DNA of 64,000 nt from Verrucomicrobiota bacterium (GTDB lineage: Bacteria > Verrucomicrobiota > Verrucomicrobiia > Verrucomicrobiales > Akkermansiaceae). How positions within the stretch are numbered: the first letter of the stretch is position 1; every line of letters starts with the position of its first letter. This document shows, piece after piece, positions 17,684 to 26,781 of this stretch. The translations under genes were made by a program, and so were the position numbers. Location: contig RDYP01000002.1 of the NCBI GenBank assembly GCA_004293445.1, positions 124,001-188,000 of the forward strand. The letters run 5' to 3'. The notes beneath the pieces were generated by a model that was not told the origin of the DNA, made no database searches, and was given only the letters and a program-made list of their open reading frames with translations.

Positions 17684-19039
17684 TCAGGCCGGAACTCCGA
17701 TCTCTTCCTTGATGGCATCGGCGAATTTCGCCACCCACTCGTCGACCACATCCGCATCGGAATGCTCGACAAGGATGCGGATTTTGTTCTCCGTACCAGA
17801 GTAGCGGATCAACTGGCGACCGCCGTCGCCAAAGGCTACATCGGCTTCCTTCATCAGCTTTTGGAGACCCGGAAGTTCGATCAGCGGCGGCTTCGCGGCG
17901 ACCTTGAGATTGACCAATTCCGCAGGGAATTCGCGCATGCAGGCGGCAAGCTCGGCCAAGGTCGCCTTCTTCTCCTTCATCACCCGCAGCACCTGCAAAG
18001 CACTGAGAATCCCGTCACCCGTGGTGGCATGGTCGGCGAAAATCAAATGGCCCGAATTTTCTCCTCCGAAGGAACCACCCTGCTCGCGCAGCGCCTCGAT
18101 CACACTGCGGTCGCCCACCGGAGTGGTCAGCACCTGGATGCCTGCTCGACGCATCGCCTCGTGCAAACCGAGATTGCTCATGACGGTACAAGCCATCTTG
18201 CCGCCGCGAAGTTTGCCCTGCTCATGAAGGGCCAGTGCGGATAGCGCGAGAATCCGATCACCGGAAATGGGAGTGCCCGTCGCGTCGGTAAAAATCACCC
18301 GGTCGGCATCGCCATCGAAGGAAATCCCAAGATCCGCCCCGTGCTGGCGCACCAGCGCACCCGCGGCCTCGGGATGCAGCGCGCCGCAACCGGCGTTGAT
18401 GTTGATCCCGTCGGGATCACAGCCGTGTTTGATCACTTCCGCACCGAGTTCCTTGAAAATCAGAGGCGCGATGAACCAGGCGGCACCATGACCGCAGTCG
18501 ACCACGATCTTCAACCCATGCAGCGAAACGTTGTCGGCAGTGTGCTTGGCGAACTCGATGTAGCGGCCTCGCGCGTCATCGATCCGGTATGCCTTGCCAA
18601 TCCGCTCCGGAGCCATCGCACGCGGCTCGGGTTCGTCACCCAGGATATGACGCTCGATCACCTGCTCCAGCGCATCATTGAGCTTGTAGCCATCGGGCCC
18701 GAAGATTTTCAGCCCGTTGTCTTCATAAGGATTGTGCGAGGCGGTGAGCATGATGCCCGCCGCGCAGCCCATCGATTTTGTCAAATGGGCGATCGCCGGC
18801 GTGGGCAAGGGCCCGGGCAGCAGCACATCCATTCCCATCGATACCAAACCGGCGGTGAGCGCCGTTTCCAGCATGTAGCCCGAGATGCGGGTATCCTTGC
18901 CAATGACCACACGGTTCCGATTGTGACCCGAGGAACGCAACACTTGCGCAACCGCCTTGCCGGCACGCAACGCGACCTCCGGCGTGATCGGAAATTCATT
19001 CGCCCTGCCACGGATGCCATCGGTGCCGAAAAGCTTCAT
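17684..19039 (-). CDS. glmM: Phosphoglucosamine mutase
   Basis: 451 residues from 19039, where the family start MKLFGTDGIRGRAN begins; a 44-residue in-frame upstream extension is rejected. The phosphoserine loop is TASHNPYEDNG (Ser near 103), the Mg-binding loop is DGDADR, and the substrate loop GGENSGH is present. The enzyme turns glucosamine-6-phosphate into glucosamine-1-phosphate. With glmS and the beta-helix protein it forms a UDP-GlcNAc precursor cluster on the minus strand, although the 200-bp gap to the next gene leaves open whether they share one transcript. The divergent neighbour is gatB, 216 bp away. Confidence 0.96.
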   Translation of the reverse strand: MKLFGTDGIRGRANEFPITPEVALRAGKAVAQVLRSSGHNRNRVVIGKDTRISGYMLETALTAGLVSMGMDVLLPGPLPTPAIAHLTKSMGCAAGIMLTASHNPYEDNGLKIFGPDGYKLNDALEQVIERHILGDEPEPRAMAPERIGKAYRIDDARGRYIEFAKHTADNVSLHGLKIVVDCGHGAAWFIAPLIFKELGAEVIKHGCDPDGININAGCGALHPEAAGALVRQHGADLGISFDGDADRVIFTDATGTPISGDRILALSALALHEQGKLRGGKMACTVMSNLGLHEAMRRAGIQVLTTPVGDRSVIEALREQGGSFGGENSGHLIFADHATTGDGILSALQVLRVMKEKKATLAELAACMREFPAELVNLKVAAKPPLIELPGLQKLMKEADVAFGDGGRQLIRYSGTENKIRILVEHSDADVVDEWVAKFADAIKEEIGVPA

Positions 19040-19255
19040 ATCCCCGGAAAGGTGATCGCTTTGACACAAAATGGAAGCCCCGGCTGCGGCAGCCCGCAAA
19101 TCTAGGAACGACAGGAAATCGGCCATCCATGAAGAAACTGCCGGGCCTCGAGGACTTTGGTATCTGATCATCCGCCCTCACGCCCGTACGCACGACGCAT
19201 TCAGGGTTGGCCAGCGGGAATTCCTCCTTCACGCTCCGCCGCAGCCGCCTTTCCC

Positions 19256-20710
19256 ATGTCCTACCTCGTCACCATCGGCCTCGAAGTCCACTGCCAGGTC
19301 AAGACCCGCACCAAGATGTTCTGCGCCTGCGAAACATCCTTCGGCGGGGAACCGAACACCCGCACCTGCCCGGTCTGCCTCGGCCTGCCAGGCGCACTTC
19401 CCGTGCTCAACCGCCACGCGATCGAGAAAACCCTGCTCGCCGGACTGCTGCTCGATTGCGGTTCTCCCGAGATCTCGCAGTGGGACCGCAAAAACTACTT
19501 CTATCCGGACATGCCCAAAAACTACCAAACCACCCAGATGGACTCGCCGCTCTGTCTTGGTGGTGAAGTTCCGGTCTATGATTTCAACTACCCCACCGAC
19601 GCGCGGAAAAACATCCCACGGCCGGGGCTCAAGGTCCGACTCAATCGCATCCACCTCGAAGAGGACGTCGCGAAATCCACCCACCTCGGCACTTCGTCCG
19701 TCATCGACTACAACCGCGCCGGTACCCCGCTGATGGAAATTGTCACCGAGCCCGACATCGAGTCCTCCGCCGAAGCCTTCGCCTTTCTTCGTTCCCTGCA
19801 GATGATCCTTCAACAAGGGGGCATCTCCGATGCCGATATGGAAAAAGGCCAGCTCCGCTGCGACGTGAACATCTCCATCCGGCGACGGCCCGAAGACCCC
19901 TACGGCAACCGGATCGAACTCAAGAACCTTAACTCGATCTCCGCCGTCCGACGCTCCATCGACTACGAAATCGCCCGCCAGTCGGATGAACTCGCAATGG
20001 GCATCGATCAGATCCAATCGACCCGCCGCTGGGACGATGATCGCGGCGAATCCCAACTCCTGCGCACCAAGGAAGACGCCCACGACTACCGCTACTTCCC
20101 CTGCCCCGACCTGCTGCCCGTTCACACCGCGCCGCTGCTCGAAAAAGTCCGCCCGCTGCTCACCGAACGACCCCACGAGCGCGCCGCACGCTACGAGCAG
20201 GACTTCGGCGTGACCACCTACGACGCCTCCGTTTTCGCCGCCGACCTGCCCCTCGCTCACTACTTCGAAGCCATCCTCGGAACGGGCGCTCTCAACCCGA
20301 AGAAAACCTCCAATTTCCTGCTCAATACCCTCCTCGGCACCCTCAACGAGCGCTCCATTGCGATCGCCGACTCCCCACTCCCCGCAGCAAAAACCGCTGC
20401 CCTGCTGGGCTTGGTCGAGGCCGGAACCCTCGCCCTCAGCCAGGCGAAAGAAGTGCTGTCCATCCTCCTCGATGCCCCGGATCGCGACCCCGCCGCCATC
20501 GCCAAGGAACTCGGTTTCGAACCCGCCGACGCCGGTGAACTCGACGCCCTCTGCGATCAAGTCATCGCGGCGAACCCGGACAAGGTCGCCGAAATCAAAG
20601 CCGGCAACGAAAAGCTTCTCAACTGGCTTACCGGTCAGGTGATGAAAGCCTCCACCAGCAAACCCAACCCGAAACAGGTCACCGATCTGCTGAAGGGAAA
20701 GCTGGGCTGA
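19256..20710 (+). CDS. gatB: Aspartyl/glutamyl-tRNA amidotransferase subunit B
   Basis: 484 residues from ATG 19256, where the family start SYLVTIGLEVHCQ begins. The kinase-like (phosphorylating) domain holds the zinc cysteines CAC and CPVC, and DYNRAGTPLMEIVTEPD is a GatB hallmark. The helical and tail YqeY-like domains follow (about 330-484). GatB activates misacylated Glu-tRNA(Gln) or Asp-tRNA(Asn) for amidation together with GatA and GatC, neither of which is in the window. The tRNA-Asn of this window is one possible substrate. The start lacks a Shine-Dalgarno sequence and sits after CCTTTCCC. Confidence 0.97.
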   Translation: MSYLVTIGLEVHCQVKTRTKMFCACETSFGGEPNTRTCPVCLGLPGALPVLNRHAIEKTLLAGLLLDCGSPEISQWDRKNYFYPDMPKNYQTTQMDSPLCLGGEVPVYDFNYPTDARKNIPRPGLKVRLNRIHLEEDVAKSTHLGTSSVIDYNRAGTPLMEIVTEPDIESSAEAFAFLRSLQMILQQGGISDADMEKGQLRCDVNISIRRRPEDPYGNRIELKNLNSISAVRRSIDYEIARQSDELAMGIDQIQSTRRWDDDRGESQLLRTKEDAHDYRYFPCPDLLPVHTAPLLEKVRPLLTERPHERAARYEQDFGVTTYDASVFAADLPLAHYFEAILGTGALNPKKTSNFLLNTLLGTLNERSIAIADSPLPAAKTAALLGLVEAGTLALSQAKEVLSILLDAPDRDPAAIAKELGFEPADAGELDALCDQVIAANPDKVAEIKAGNEKLLNWLTGQVMKASTSKPNPKQVTDLLKGKLG

Positions 20711-20732
20711 TGCCCTGCAGCCACCACCGTCC

Positions 20733-21563
20733 ATGCCCGCCTTTCAGCTCCACCACGGCGATTGCCTCCAAGTCCTTCCCACCCTCCCGGACGCCAGCCT
20801 CGATCTGATCGTCACCTCACCGCCCTACAACCTCGGAATCCAGTACCGAAGCTTCGACGACAAAGCCAGTCGCAGCGACTTCCTCGACTGGTGCCAAGCG
20901 TGGGCCGCCGAACTGAAACGCACCCTCGACGACAAGGGATCCTTTTTCCTGAACGTCGGCGCTTCCCCATCGAACCCGCTGCTACCGCATCAGCTCGTCA
21001 TCGCTTTGACCGATGGCCACAATCCACTCTTCGTTCTCCAGAACACCTTCCACTGGATCAAATCGATCACCGTCGAGACCCGCGGCGGCGATCGGGTGAG
21101 CGCCGGTCATTTCAAGCCGATCAATTCTCCTCGTTACGTCAACGACTGCCACGAGTATCTGTTCCACCTGACAAAGTGCGGCAACGTGAAACTCGACCGC
21201 CGCGCTGCCGGGGTTCCCTATCAGGACAAATCCAATATCGACCGCTGGGGCCACAGCGGCGGGATCGACCGACGCTGCCGCGGCAATAACTGGTTCATTC
21301 CCTACGACACCATCGTCTCGAGGAACAAGGAACGCCCCCACCCCGCCAGCTTCCCCATCACCCTCGTCGAGCAGTGCATCCTCCTCCACGGCAAAGGGAA
21401 GGAGACCCGGCTGCTCGACCCCTTCCTCGGCATCGGCAGCTCCGCCCTCGCCGCGAAACGACAGGACATCGCGCAGTTCACCGGAATCGAGCTCGACGAC
21501 TACTACCTCTCGGTGGCCCGCTCTCGGCTCGAGGAAAAGCCGGAGCGGGATCTCTTCCTCTAG
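20733..21563 (+). CDS. Orphan site-specific DNA methyltransferase (TSPPY class)
   Basis: 276 residues. The catalytic motif IV is TSPPYN (about 28-33) and the SAM-binding motif I is DPFLGIGSSALAA (about 226-238). With IV before I this is a beta-class amino-methyltransferase, N4-cytosine or N6-adenine. No restriction endonuclease, specificity subunit or modification partner is adjacent, so it is probably a solitary regulatory or housekeeping methylase. Between the motifs is a target-recognition region with NNWFIPYDTI and PASFP, common to this group. The recognition sequence cannot be read out. It is 22 bp after gatB and may be cotranscribed with it. Confidence 0.88.
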   Translation: MPAFQLHHGDCLQVLPTLPDASLDLIVTSPPYNLGIQYRSFDDKASRSDFLDWCQAWAAELKRTLDDKGSFFLNVGASPSNPLLPHQLVIALTDGHNPLFVLQNTFHWIKSITVETRGGDRVSAGHFKPINSPRYVNDCHEYLFHLTKCGNVKLDRRAAGVPYQDKSNIDRWGHSGGIDRRCRGNNWFIPYDTIVSRNKERPHPASFPITLVEQCILLHGKGKETRLLDPFLGIGSSALAAKRQDIAQFTGIELDDYYLSVARSRLEEKPERDLFL

Positions 21564-21573
21564 CCGCGAGACC

Positions 21574-24500
21574 TCAAGGCGTCACCCGCTGAGGCGCGGG
21601 ACGCTTCTTCGGCGCAGGCTCTTTATCCTTTCGGGCCCCCAACCACGCGACCAAGTCCCGCAGTTCCGCGGCCGATAGCATCGCACCCATCGGCGGCATC
21701 GATGACACCGGCGGGGTCATCGATTCGATATCCCCGCGCAGGACTCGCAGCACCTTGCCGCTGCTATCGATGTCCACATGCTCCGGCGTGTCCGCCAGCA
21801 GGATTCCGGCGACGCTCTTCCCGCCTTTCAGCGTGACCGAGGAAATGCCGTAGCCGATCGCGACCTTGGCGCCTGGGTTGACCAGCGACTCGAGGAAAAA
21901 CTTGACGTCACCGCGCTTACCCACCGCTGCGAGACTAGGTCCGGCATCGCCACCGCCGTGCCCCCCACCCGCCGCATGGCAGCGCATGCACTGGCCGGAC
22001 GGATGAGATTCGAACAAAAGCCCACCCTTCGCCACGTCCCCGCCTTGCAGAGAAGGAAGATAGGGTGCCAATGGATCGGCGGACTGAGTGAAAGACGCCT
22101 TCACCGCAGCCAACAGCTCTTTGACCTCGGGTTCGGCACGCAACGCCGCCGCATCGAGCAACTCGAGCGCCGCCGGCGACACCCCCTTGCGATTTTTCAA
22201 CTCGTTCAAGCTCGCGACAAAAAGCTTGTCGACCCCGGGCGCTTTCAAACTCCCGGCGACCTTCCAAGCCTGCTGGCCACGGCGGACATTCGGATGCGCA
22301 ATCGCCGCCTTCACCGCGTCCAGAGCCGCTGCAGGATGACTCGCGGCGAGCCTCTTGATCGCACCAAGCGCCAAGTCATCATCCTTACCCCTCGCCAACT
22401 CCGACAGAAGCCCATCCAAACCAGCGGGCTTGCGCGACGCGTAAAGCTCCAATGCTTCCGACCTCGCAGCCCCGGGCAGCCCGGCATTCATCACCAGCGA
22501 CCTCAAGGTCGCGTCCTCAACAGGCGAAAGATCCAGTTTGTAACGAATCACCAATTCCAAGGCCGGCTCAGCAAGTTTGCCGGACAACTTCACCAAATCA
22601 CCAAGCGACTTGTTCAGCACCCCACGAACCAAGGCGGCATCCCGTTCCGGCAAAGGCGCCCAGCGCCCCAGCGATTGATCGACCGGATGCGGCTTGCTCC
22701 ACAAACCCACCAAGCGCAAACCCTCGATTCGAACGGCCTCCGGGACCTTCGGATCGACGATCACCGCAAGCACCCGCCGGAGGTTCGCCTCATCGCCGAG
22801 ACGGAAGGCGCTGTGCAGCAGACGACGCCAATCCATCTCACTCAAATCCTTCGGCGCCGCATCCAACAATGCCGCCACCATTGGCCGGGCCGACTCAATC
22901 CCAGCATCATGGATCGCCCGCAAAGCCTCGCGCGAGACGCTTCGATCCGAGTCTTTCAGAAAGCCTGACACCCAAGGATCTTTCAAACGACGCAGCGCGA
23001 CGACTGCCGAAAGCCGCAAGGCCGCATCCTCATGCTCCGCCAGGGCCGCGATCTCGCGAGGCTCTGCAATCAGCGACAGGGCATAGGCCCCCGCATGCCG
23101 CAGATAGGGCTCTTCATTGCCCAACAACATCCGTTGGATTCCGGCCAGAGCGGAGCGCGCCTTGCAGTGACCCGCGGCCAAAGCGGCAAAGGCTCTCACC
23201 CGCGAAGACTCGTCGGCCAGCAAGGACGCGAAATCGATCCCGTCTCCGGGCAAGCCACAATCCCCCAGCGCCTTGATCGCCTGAGCACGGACTTCCGCAT
23301 CTCCGTTAGCGAGCAAGGGCAGAAGCAAATCACGCGCCTTTTCCCGCAAGTGCTTGTCGGAACCCGCCGCGATTTTCTCGCTCCCCGTCGGCAGGGCCGC
23401 AGCGCCGCGACGCGCGATCACGCCAAGCCCCCACACCCCGTGCAAGCGCGTCCGCAGGCCTTTCCCTGTGGCCGCCGCCTTGCCCAGCAAGGCCAAGCCC
23501 TCCGCTTTGCGGGTTAATGCCAGGTGGGCACGGAGCCGAATGCGTAGGTCCGGGTGCGATAGCAAACGCTCCAGATCGGCAGCCGAACGCGCCTCGATGC
23601 CCGCCTCCATAATCGACGCGACTTCCGCCGCCTCTTTCGCACGCCACGGTTCGGCAGCCTCGAGCGAATACACCCGCCCGTCATCGTGCGCCGCCCATCC
23701 ACCGATGAAGTCACTCACCACCAGTTTGCCATCCCACGTGTATTCCACATCGGTGACGGCAGCACCCCAGTTCATCTGACGGGAATCCACCAGCTTCATC
23801 GCCGCGCCATCCGGCTCTACGCGAAACGACCAAATCCCCGAATTGGCAGCCCCGCCACGATAGTCACAAATCAGGAATCGACCCGCTTCCGATTCCAAGA
23901 AACCCGTTCCCGGATGATAGGTCAGCCCCGACGGGCCCGACGTGATGTTTGCCAAGGGCGGCACGATGTAAGCGGGCTGCGAATAATTGCGCGGCGACCA
24001 CATCCGCTCCGCCATCCAACGGTTTACCGGATGCTCCTCCAGACCGATCTGCCGGTGAAAGCTGTGCATCGCCTGATGGTCCATCGTCCAACCCGAGTCG
24101 GCTCCATCCATCACGTAAACCAAGCGCGCCTGATCCCCTTGGTCCGAATTGTTATCGACCGAAAAGGCGTTACCGAACTCATCGAAGGCAATCTCCTTCG
24201 GATTGCGCAAACCGCTGTGAACCACCTCGAAATTCGACCCGTCGGGATCGAAACGAAACACACAGCCCTGATCCGGCAGTTCATAATGCCGCCCCTCCGG
24301 CGTGGTGACGTTCATCCCGCGATCGCCCAAAGTCCCGTAGATCCGACCGTCCGGCCCCAGCGCGAAGCCATTCAGATCATGGCCGGAAAAGGAAACCCGC
24401 ACACCAAAGCCATCAAACAAGGCCTCGCGCTCATCCGCCCCCGTCGCCAAGCCGTCGCCATTCTTATCCCGCAAAGCCCAGATCTTGGGAATGCAGGCGA

Positions 24501-25491
24501 CATAAACGGTGCCCTCATACTCGAAAACCCCGGCGGCAGGCCCGTCCAGCATGTCCTTGAAATGACCGCCGAAAACCTTGCCCGATTCCGACCTGCCATC
24601 GACTCCAGGCTTGGAAAGAACCCGCACCACGTCCTCCTTCTCAGTCATCGACTTCAGCGATGTTTTCGCATCGTGATCCTGCCACTTCACGTGCAGCTTG
24701 CGTCGATCCTCCACACTGCGGGAAGCGATGTCATCGAGATACCAGTAAAGGTGATCCCGATTGTCAGTCACTCCGAAGCGGAAGCGCGGAGTCTCGGTCA
24801 CATAGATTTCCCCCTTCCGCCCGACCGTCAGGGCCGTCGGCGAAGTGACGCCACCCCTCTTCCGATCCGCCACCACCTTGGCACGCGTTCCCTCCGGGAT
24901 CGTCATCCCGGCCACCGCATCAGTCGCCACGAGTCCCGCAATGTAAGGCTTCCCGCCCTTCGTCGAAGCAGGAAACTTTTGGTTCGCGTAGTCGGTCATC
25001 AAAAAATGATCCGCTGCGATCCGCCCCCACTTCCCGCCCTCGTCATCGAGCAAGCGGATACGCGCCAACTTTCCCTTCAGGTCAGTCACATCCCAAACCT
25101 GTGTCCGTGCTTTCAGAGAATCATCCCCCGTCGCCTCGCGCACCACACGATCCTCGACCAGCAGCTGGACGACTGCCTTACCCGGATGCCGCCCGCCGGC
25201 GATGAGAAACGCGAGATAGTTCTCGGTGATCTTGATCTCGGGCGAAGTCAGCGACCCCTTCGAAGCATCACCCCCATGAATGGAAGCCGCCAAAGACTCG
25301 CCGGCATAGCCACTCCACTCACCCGACATGCCATCCACCCGCGCACCCGTCGGAGCTAAGCCAAAAGCCGCTCCCTCCACTTTCCAGTCGCCGTAGCCGT
25401 CTCCTTCAAACGCCTGAAGCAACTTCGTCGCCCCAAAAGTCGAGCCCGAGGCCAACAGGAGTCCGGAAACACAGATGCAGGAAATTTTCAT
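21574..25491 (-). CDS. Giant PVC-type dehydrogenase with HEAT repeats and C-terminal cytochrome c domain
   Basis: 1305 residues from 25491, where a signal peptide begins (MKISCICVSGLLLASGSTFG); an in-frame ATG at 25554 would precede it. Order: an N-terminal beta-sandwich domain (about 20-180), a beta-propeller dehydrogenase-like domain (about 200-590; for example GLRNPKEIAFDEFGN), many HEAT-like alpha repeats (about 620-1130), and a cytochrome c domain with the haem site CMRCH (about 1167). The C-terminal tail is Lys/Pro-rich. Such proteins are expanded in Planctomycetes and Verrucomicrobia and are thought to oxidise sugars in the periplasm, passing electrons to haem c. The substrate is unknown. 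Confidence 0.88.
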   Translation of the reverse strand: MKISCICVSGLLLASGSTFGATKLLQAFEGDGYGDWKVEGAAFGLAPTGARVDGMSGEWSGYAGESLAASIHGGDASKGSLTSPEIKITENYLAFLIAGGRHPGKAVVQLLVEDRVVREATGDDSLKARTQVWDVTDLKGKLARIRLLDDEGGKWGRIAADHFLMTDYANQKFPASTKGGKPYIAGLVATDAVAGMTIPEGTRAKVVADRKRGGVTSPTALTVGRKGEIYVTETPRFRFGVTDNRDHLYWYLDDIASRSVEDRRKLHVKWQDHDAKTSLKSMTEKEDVVRVLSKPGVDGRSESGKVFGGHFKDMLDGPAAGVFEYEGTVYVACIPKIWALRDKNGDGLATGADEREALFDGFGVRVSFSGHDLNGFALGPDGRIYGTLGDRGMNVTTPEGRHYELPDQGCVFRFDPDGSNFEVVHSGLRNPKEIAFDEFGNAFSVDNNSDQGDQARLVYVMDGADSGWTMDHQAMHSFHRQIGLEEHPVNRWMAERMWSPRNYSQPAYIVPPLANITSGPSGLTYHPGTGFLESEAGRFLICDYRGGAANSGIWSFRVEPDGAAMKLVDSRQMNWGAAVTDVEYTWDGKLVVSDFIGGWAAHDDGRVYSLEAAEPWRAKEAAEVASIMEAGIEARSAADLERLLSHPDLRIRLRAHLALTRKAEGLALLGKAAATGKGLRTRLHGVWGLGVIARRGAAALPTGSEKIAAGSDKHLREKARDLLLPLLANGDAEVRAQAIKALGDCGLPGDGIDFASLLADESSRVRAFAALAAGHCKARSALAGIQRMLLGNEEPYLRHAGAYALSLIAEPREIAALAEHEDAALRLSAVVALRRLKDPWVSGFLKDSDRSVSREALRAIHDAGIESARPMVAALLDAAPKDLSEMDWRRLLHSAFRLGDEANLRRVLAVIVDPKVPEAVRIEGLRLVGLWSKPHPVDQSLGRWAPLPERDAALVRGVLNKSLGDLVKLSGKLAEPALELVIRYKLDLSPVEDATLRSLVMNAGLPGAARSEALELYASRKPAGLDGLLSELARGKDDDLALGAIKRLAASHPAAALDAVKAAIAHPNVRRGQQAWKVAGSLKAPGVDKLFVASLNELKNRKGVSPAALELLDAAALRAEPEVKELLAAVKASFTQSADPLAPYLPSLQGGDVAKGGLLFESHPSGQCMRCHAAGGGHGGGDAGPSLAAVGKRGDVKFFLESLVNPGAKVAIGYGISSVTLKGGKSVAGILLADTPEHVDIDSSGKVLRVLRGDIESMTPPVSSMPPMGAMLSAAELRDLVAWLGARKDKEPAPKKRPAPQRVTP

Positions 25492-26015
25492 CGCGCCGAA
25501 ACTAGACGGGCCAACCCGTTTGGCAATCGCCCAAAAGGGTGGGTTTTTCTCCACACCTTATGCCGCCGCAGGCCCCTTCCCAGCGATTGTGAATAAGCTG
25601 CGAACATTGGGGAAAATCCTCACGGTTCCCGATCCGGACGAAGGCCGAAATCCCACATCCGAAGAACTCAGCCCCTCGAGCGCCCCACCCCAGGTCTCCG
25701 ACGGCCACCCGCTTTTATTCACGATTCCCTATCGGATCGCCGATTTCAAAAATTGGACAATTCACTCATCATCAGTGATTTGCAATCTTACGAAATCGTT
25801 ACCAACGAATTACCAACAACTTGTTCACAATCCACGCGCTGCGGCCCGAATTTCCCGACCTCGAGACGCCTCATGGCCGTGGAACAGCCGATTTTGGGGG
25901 ATTCGGACGATGTGAATAACCGGTGAATACTGGAGCTAGGGGGCAGACGCCCCCGCGTATCCCCCCTTTTTTTAACAGCTGCTCCCCGGGTAACCCGAAG
26001 CGCGCGTCGAAGCAT
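25492..26015. other. oriC: Candidate replication origin (DnaA-box cluster) in a 524-bp gene-free stretch
   Basis: No convincing gene lies here. Two exact DnaA boxes (TTATTCACA, minus strand) lie at 25588-25596 and 25911-25919. Three one-mismatch boxes lie on the plus strand: TTCTCCACA 25547-25555, TTATTCACG 25715-25723 and TTGTTCACA 25821-25829. A weaker copy is at 25922-25930. Between them, 25741-25830 is clearly A+T-rich against the GC-rich surroundings, as expected of an unwinding element. A G/C hairpin (25940-25955) and a T run follow. parA lies 3.8 kb away. No dnaA is present in the window, so chromosomal origin function is inferred from the box cluster. Confidence 0.6.
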
Positions 26016-26750
26016 TCAGGCACCACGCATGAGCGAGATCTCCGCCAAACTAACCAAGGAGCGGAACAAATCCTCGCGCGGCATGTTCTTGAGCTGATCC
26101 ACGCTGATCGCGCGCTCCAGGGTGAAGCGTCCCGACCGCGTCCGTCGCAGGGCGCTGAGATGCGCGCCACAACCCAGCTGTTCGCCGATGTCGTGAGCGT
26201 AGGTCCGGACATAAAATCCCTTCGAGCAATTCACCACGAAATCCACCTCCGGCAGCTCCATTCTACGGATCTCGTACTTCGAAACGGTGACCGGCCGCAG
26301 CGCGCGCTCCACCTCTTGGCCCTTGCGCGCCAATTTGTAGAGTGGCACCCCGTCTTTCTTGATTGCGGAAACCATTGGCGGCAATTGCTCGAAGGCACCC
26401 GTGAACGAAGCAAAGGCGGCATCGATCCTTTCAGCGGAGAAATCCGGAACCTCTTTTTCTTCCAGCACCTCGCCCTGACGGTCTTGGGTCGAGGTGGTCT
26501 TGCCCAGCATCAGCGTGCCTTCGTACTCCTTGTCCTCACTCATCAGCAAGTCTTGGATTTTGGTGGCTCGCTCGATGACAAGCATCAACAAACCCGTGGC
26601 CATCGGGTCGAGAGTCCCGCAGTGGCCAATTTTTTTCGTGCCCAGCGCGCGGCGGGCGATGGCGACCACGTCGTGCGAGGTCATGTCTGGGGCCTTGTCC
26701 ACCAGCAGCACGCCACTGGGAACCATCGGTCCGGGGATCGGTCGATTCAT
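26016..26750 (-). CDS. truB: tRNA pseudouridine(55) synthase
   Basis: 244 residues from 26750 (MNRPIPGPMVPSGVLLVDK); a further in-frame start at 26816 would overlap the upstream gene. The catalytic Asp is in GHCGTLDPMATGLL (about residue 50). The motif SKGFYVRTYAHDIG is also typical. It makes the T-loop pseudouridine 55 in most tRNAs. The C-terminal PUA domain of E. coli TruB is absent or very short, as in many bacteria. It follows the NrnA-type gene by 31 bp, keeping part of the common rbfA-nrnA-truB-ribF order; ribF is 17 kb away here. Confidence 0.93.
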   Translation of the reverse strand: MNRPIPGPMVPSGVLLVDKAPDMTSHDVVAIARRALGTKKIGHCGTLDPMATGLLMLVIERATKIQDLLMSEDKEYEGTLMLGKTTSTQDRQGEVLEEKEVPDFSAERIDAAFASFTGAFEQLPPMVSAIKKDGVPLYKLARKGQEVERALRPVTVSKYEIRRMELPEVDFVVNCSKGFYVRTYAHDIGEQLGCGAHLSALRRTRSGRFTLERAISVDQLKNMPREDLFRSLVSLAEISLMRGA

Positions 26751-26781
26751 GATCAATAAGAGGTCGGGCGAAAACCGCGAC

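Noticed and set aside
19229-20734. 501-codon open frame opposite gatB
   Set aside because: gatB is certain; this reading is Gly/Val/Glu-rich shadow sequence, as GC-rich codon bias produces.
25939-25978. Terminator for truB or for a plus-strand transcript
   Set aside because: The G/C hairpin is not followed directly by a T run on the truB strand, and no gene precedes it on the plus strand, so it was left as part of the origin candidate.
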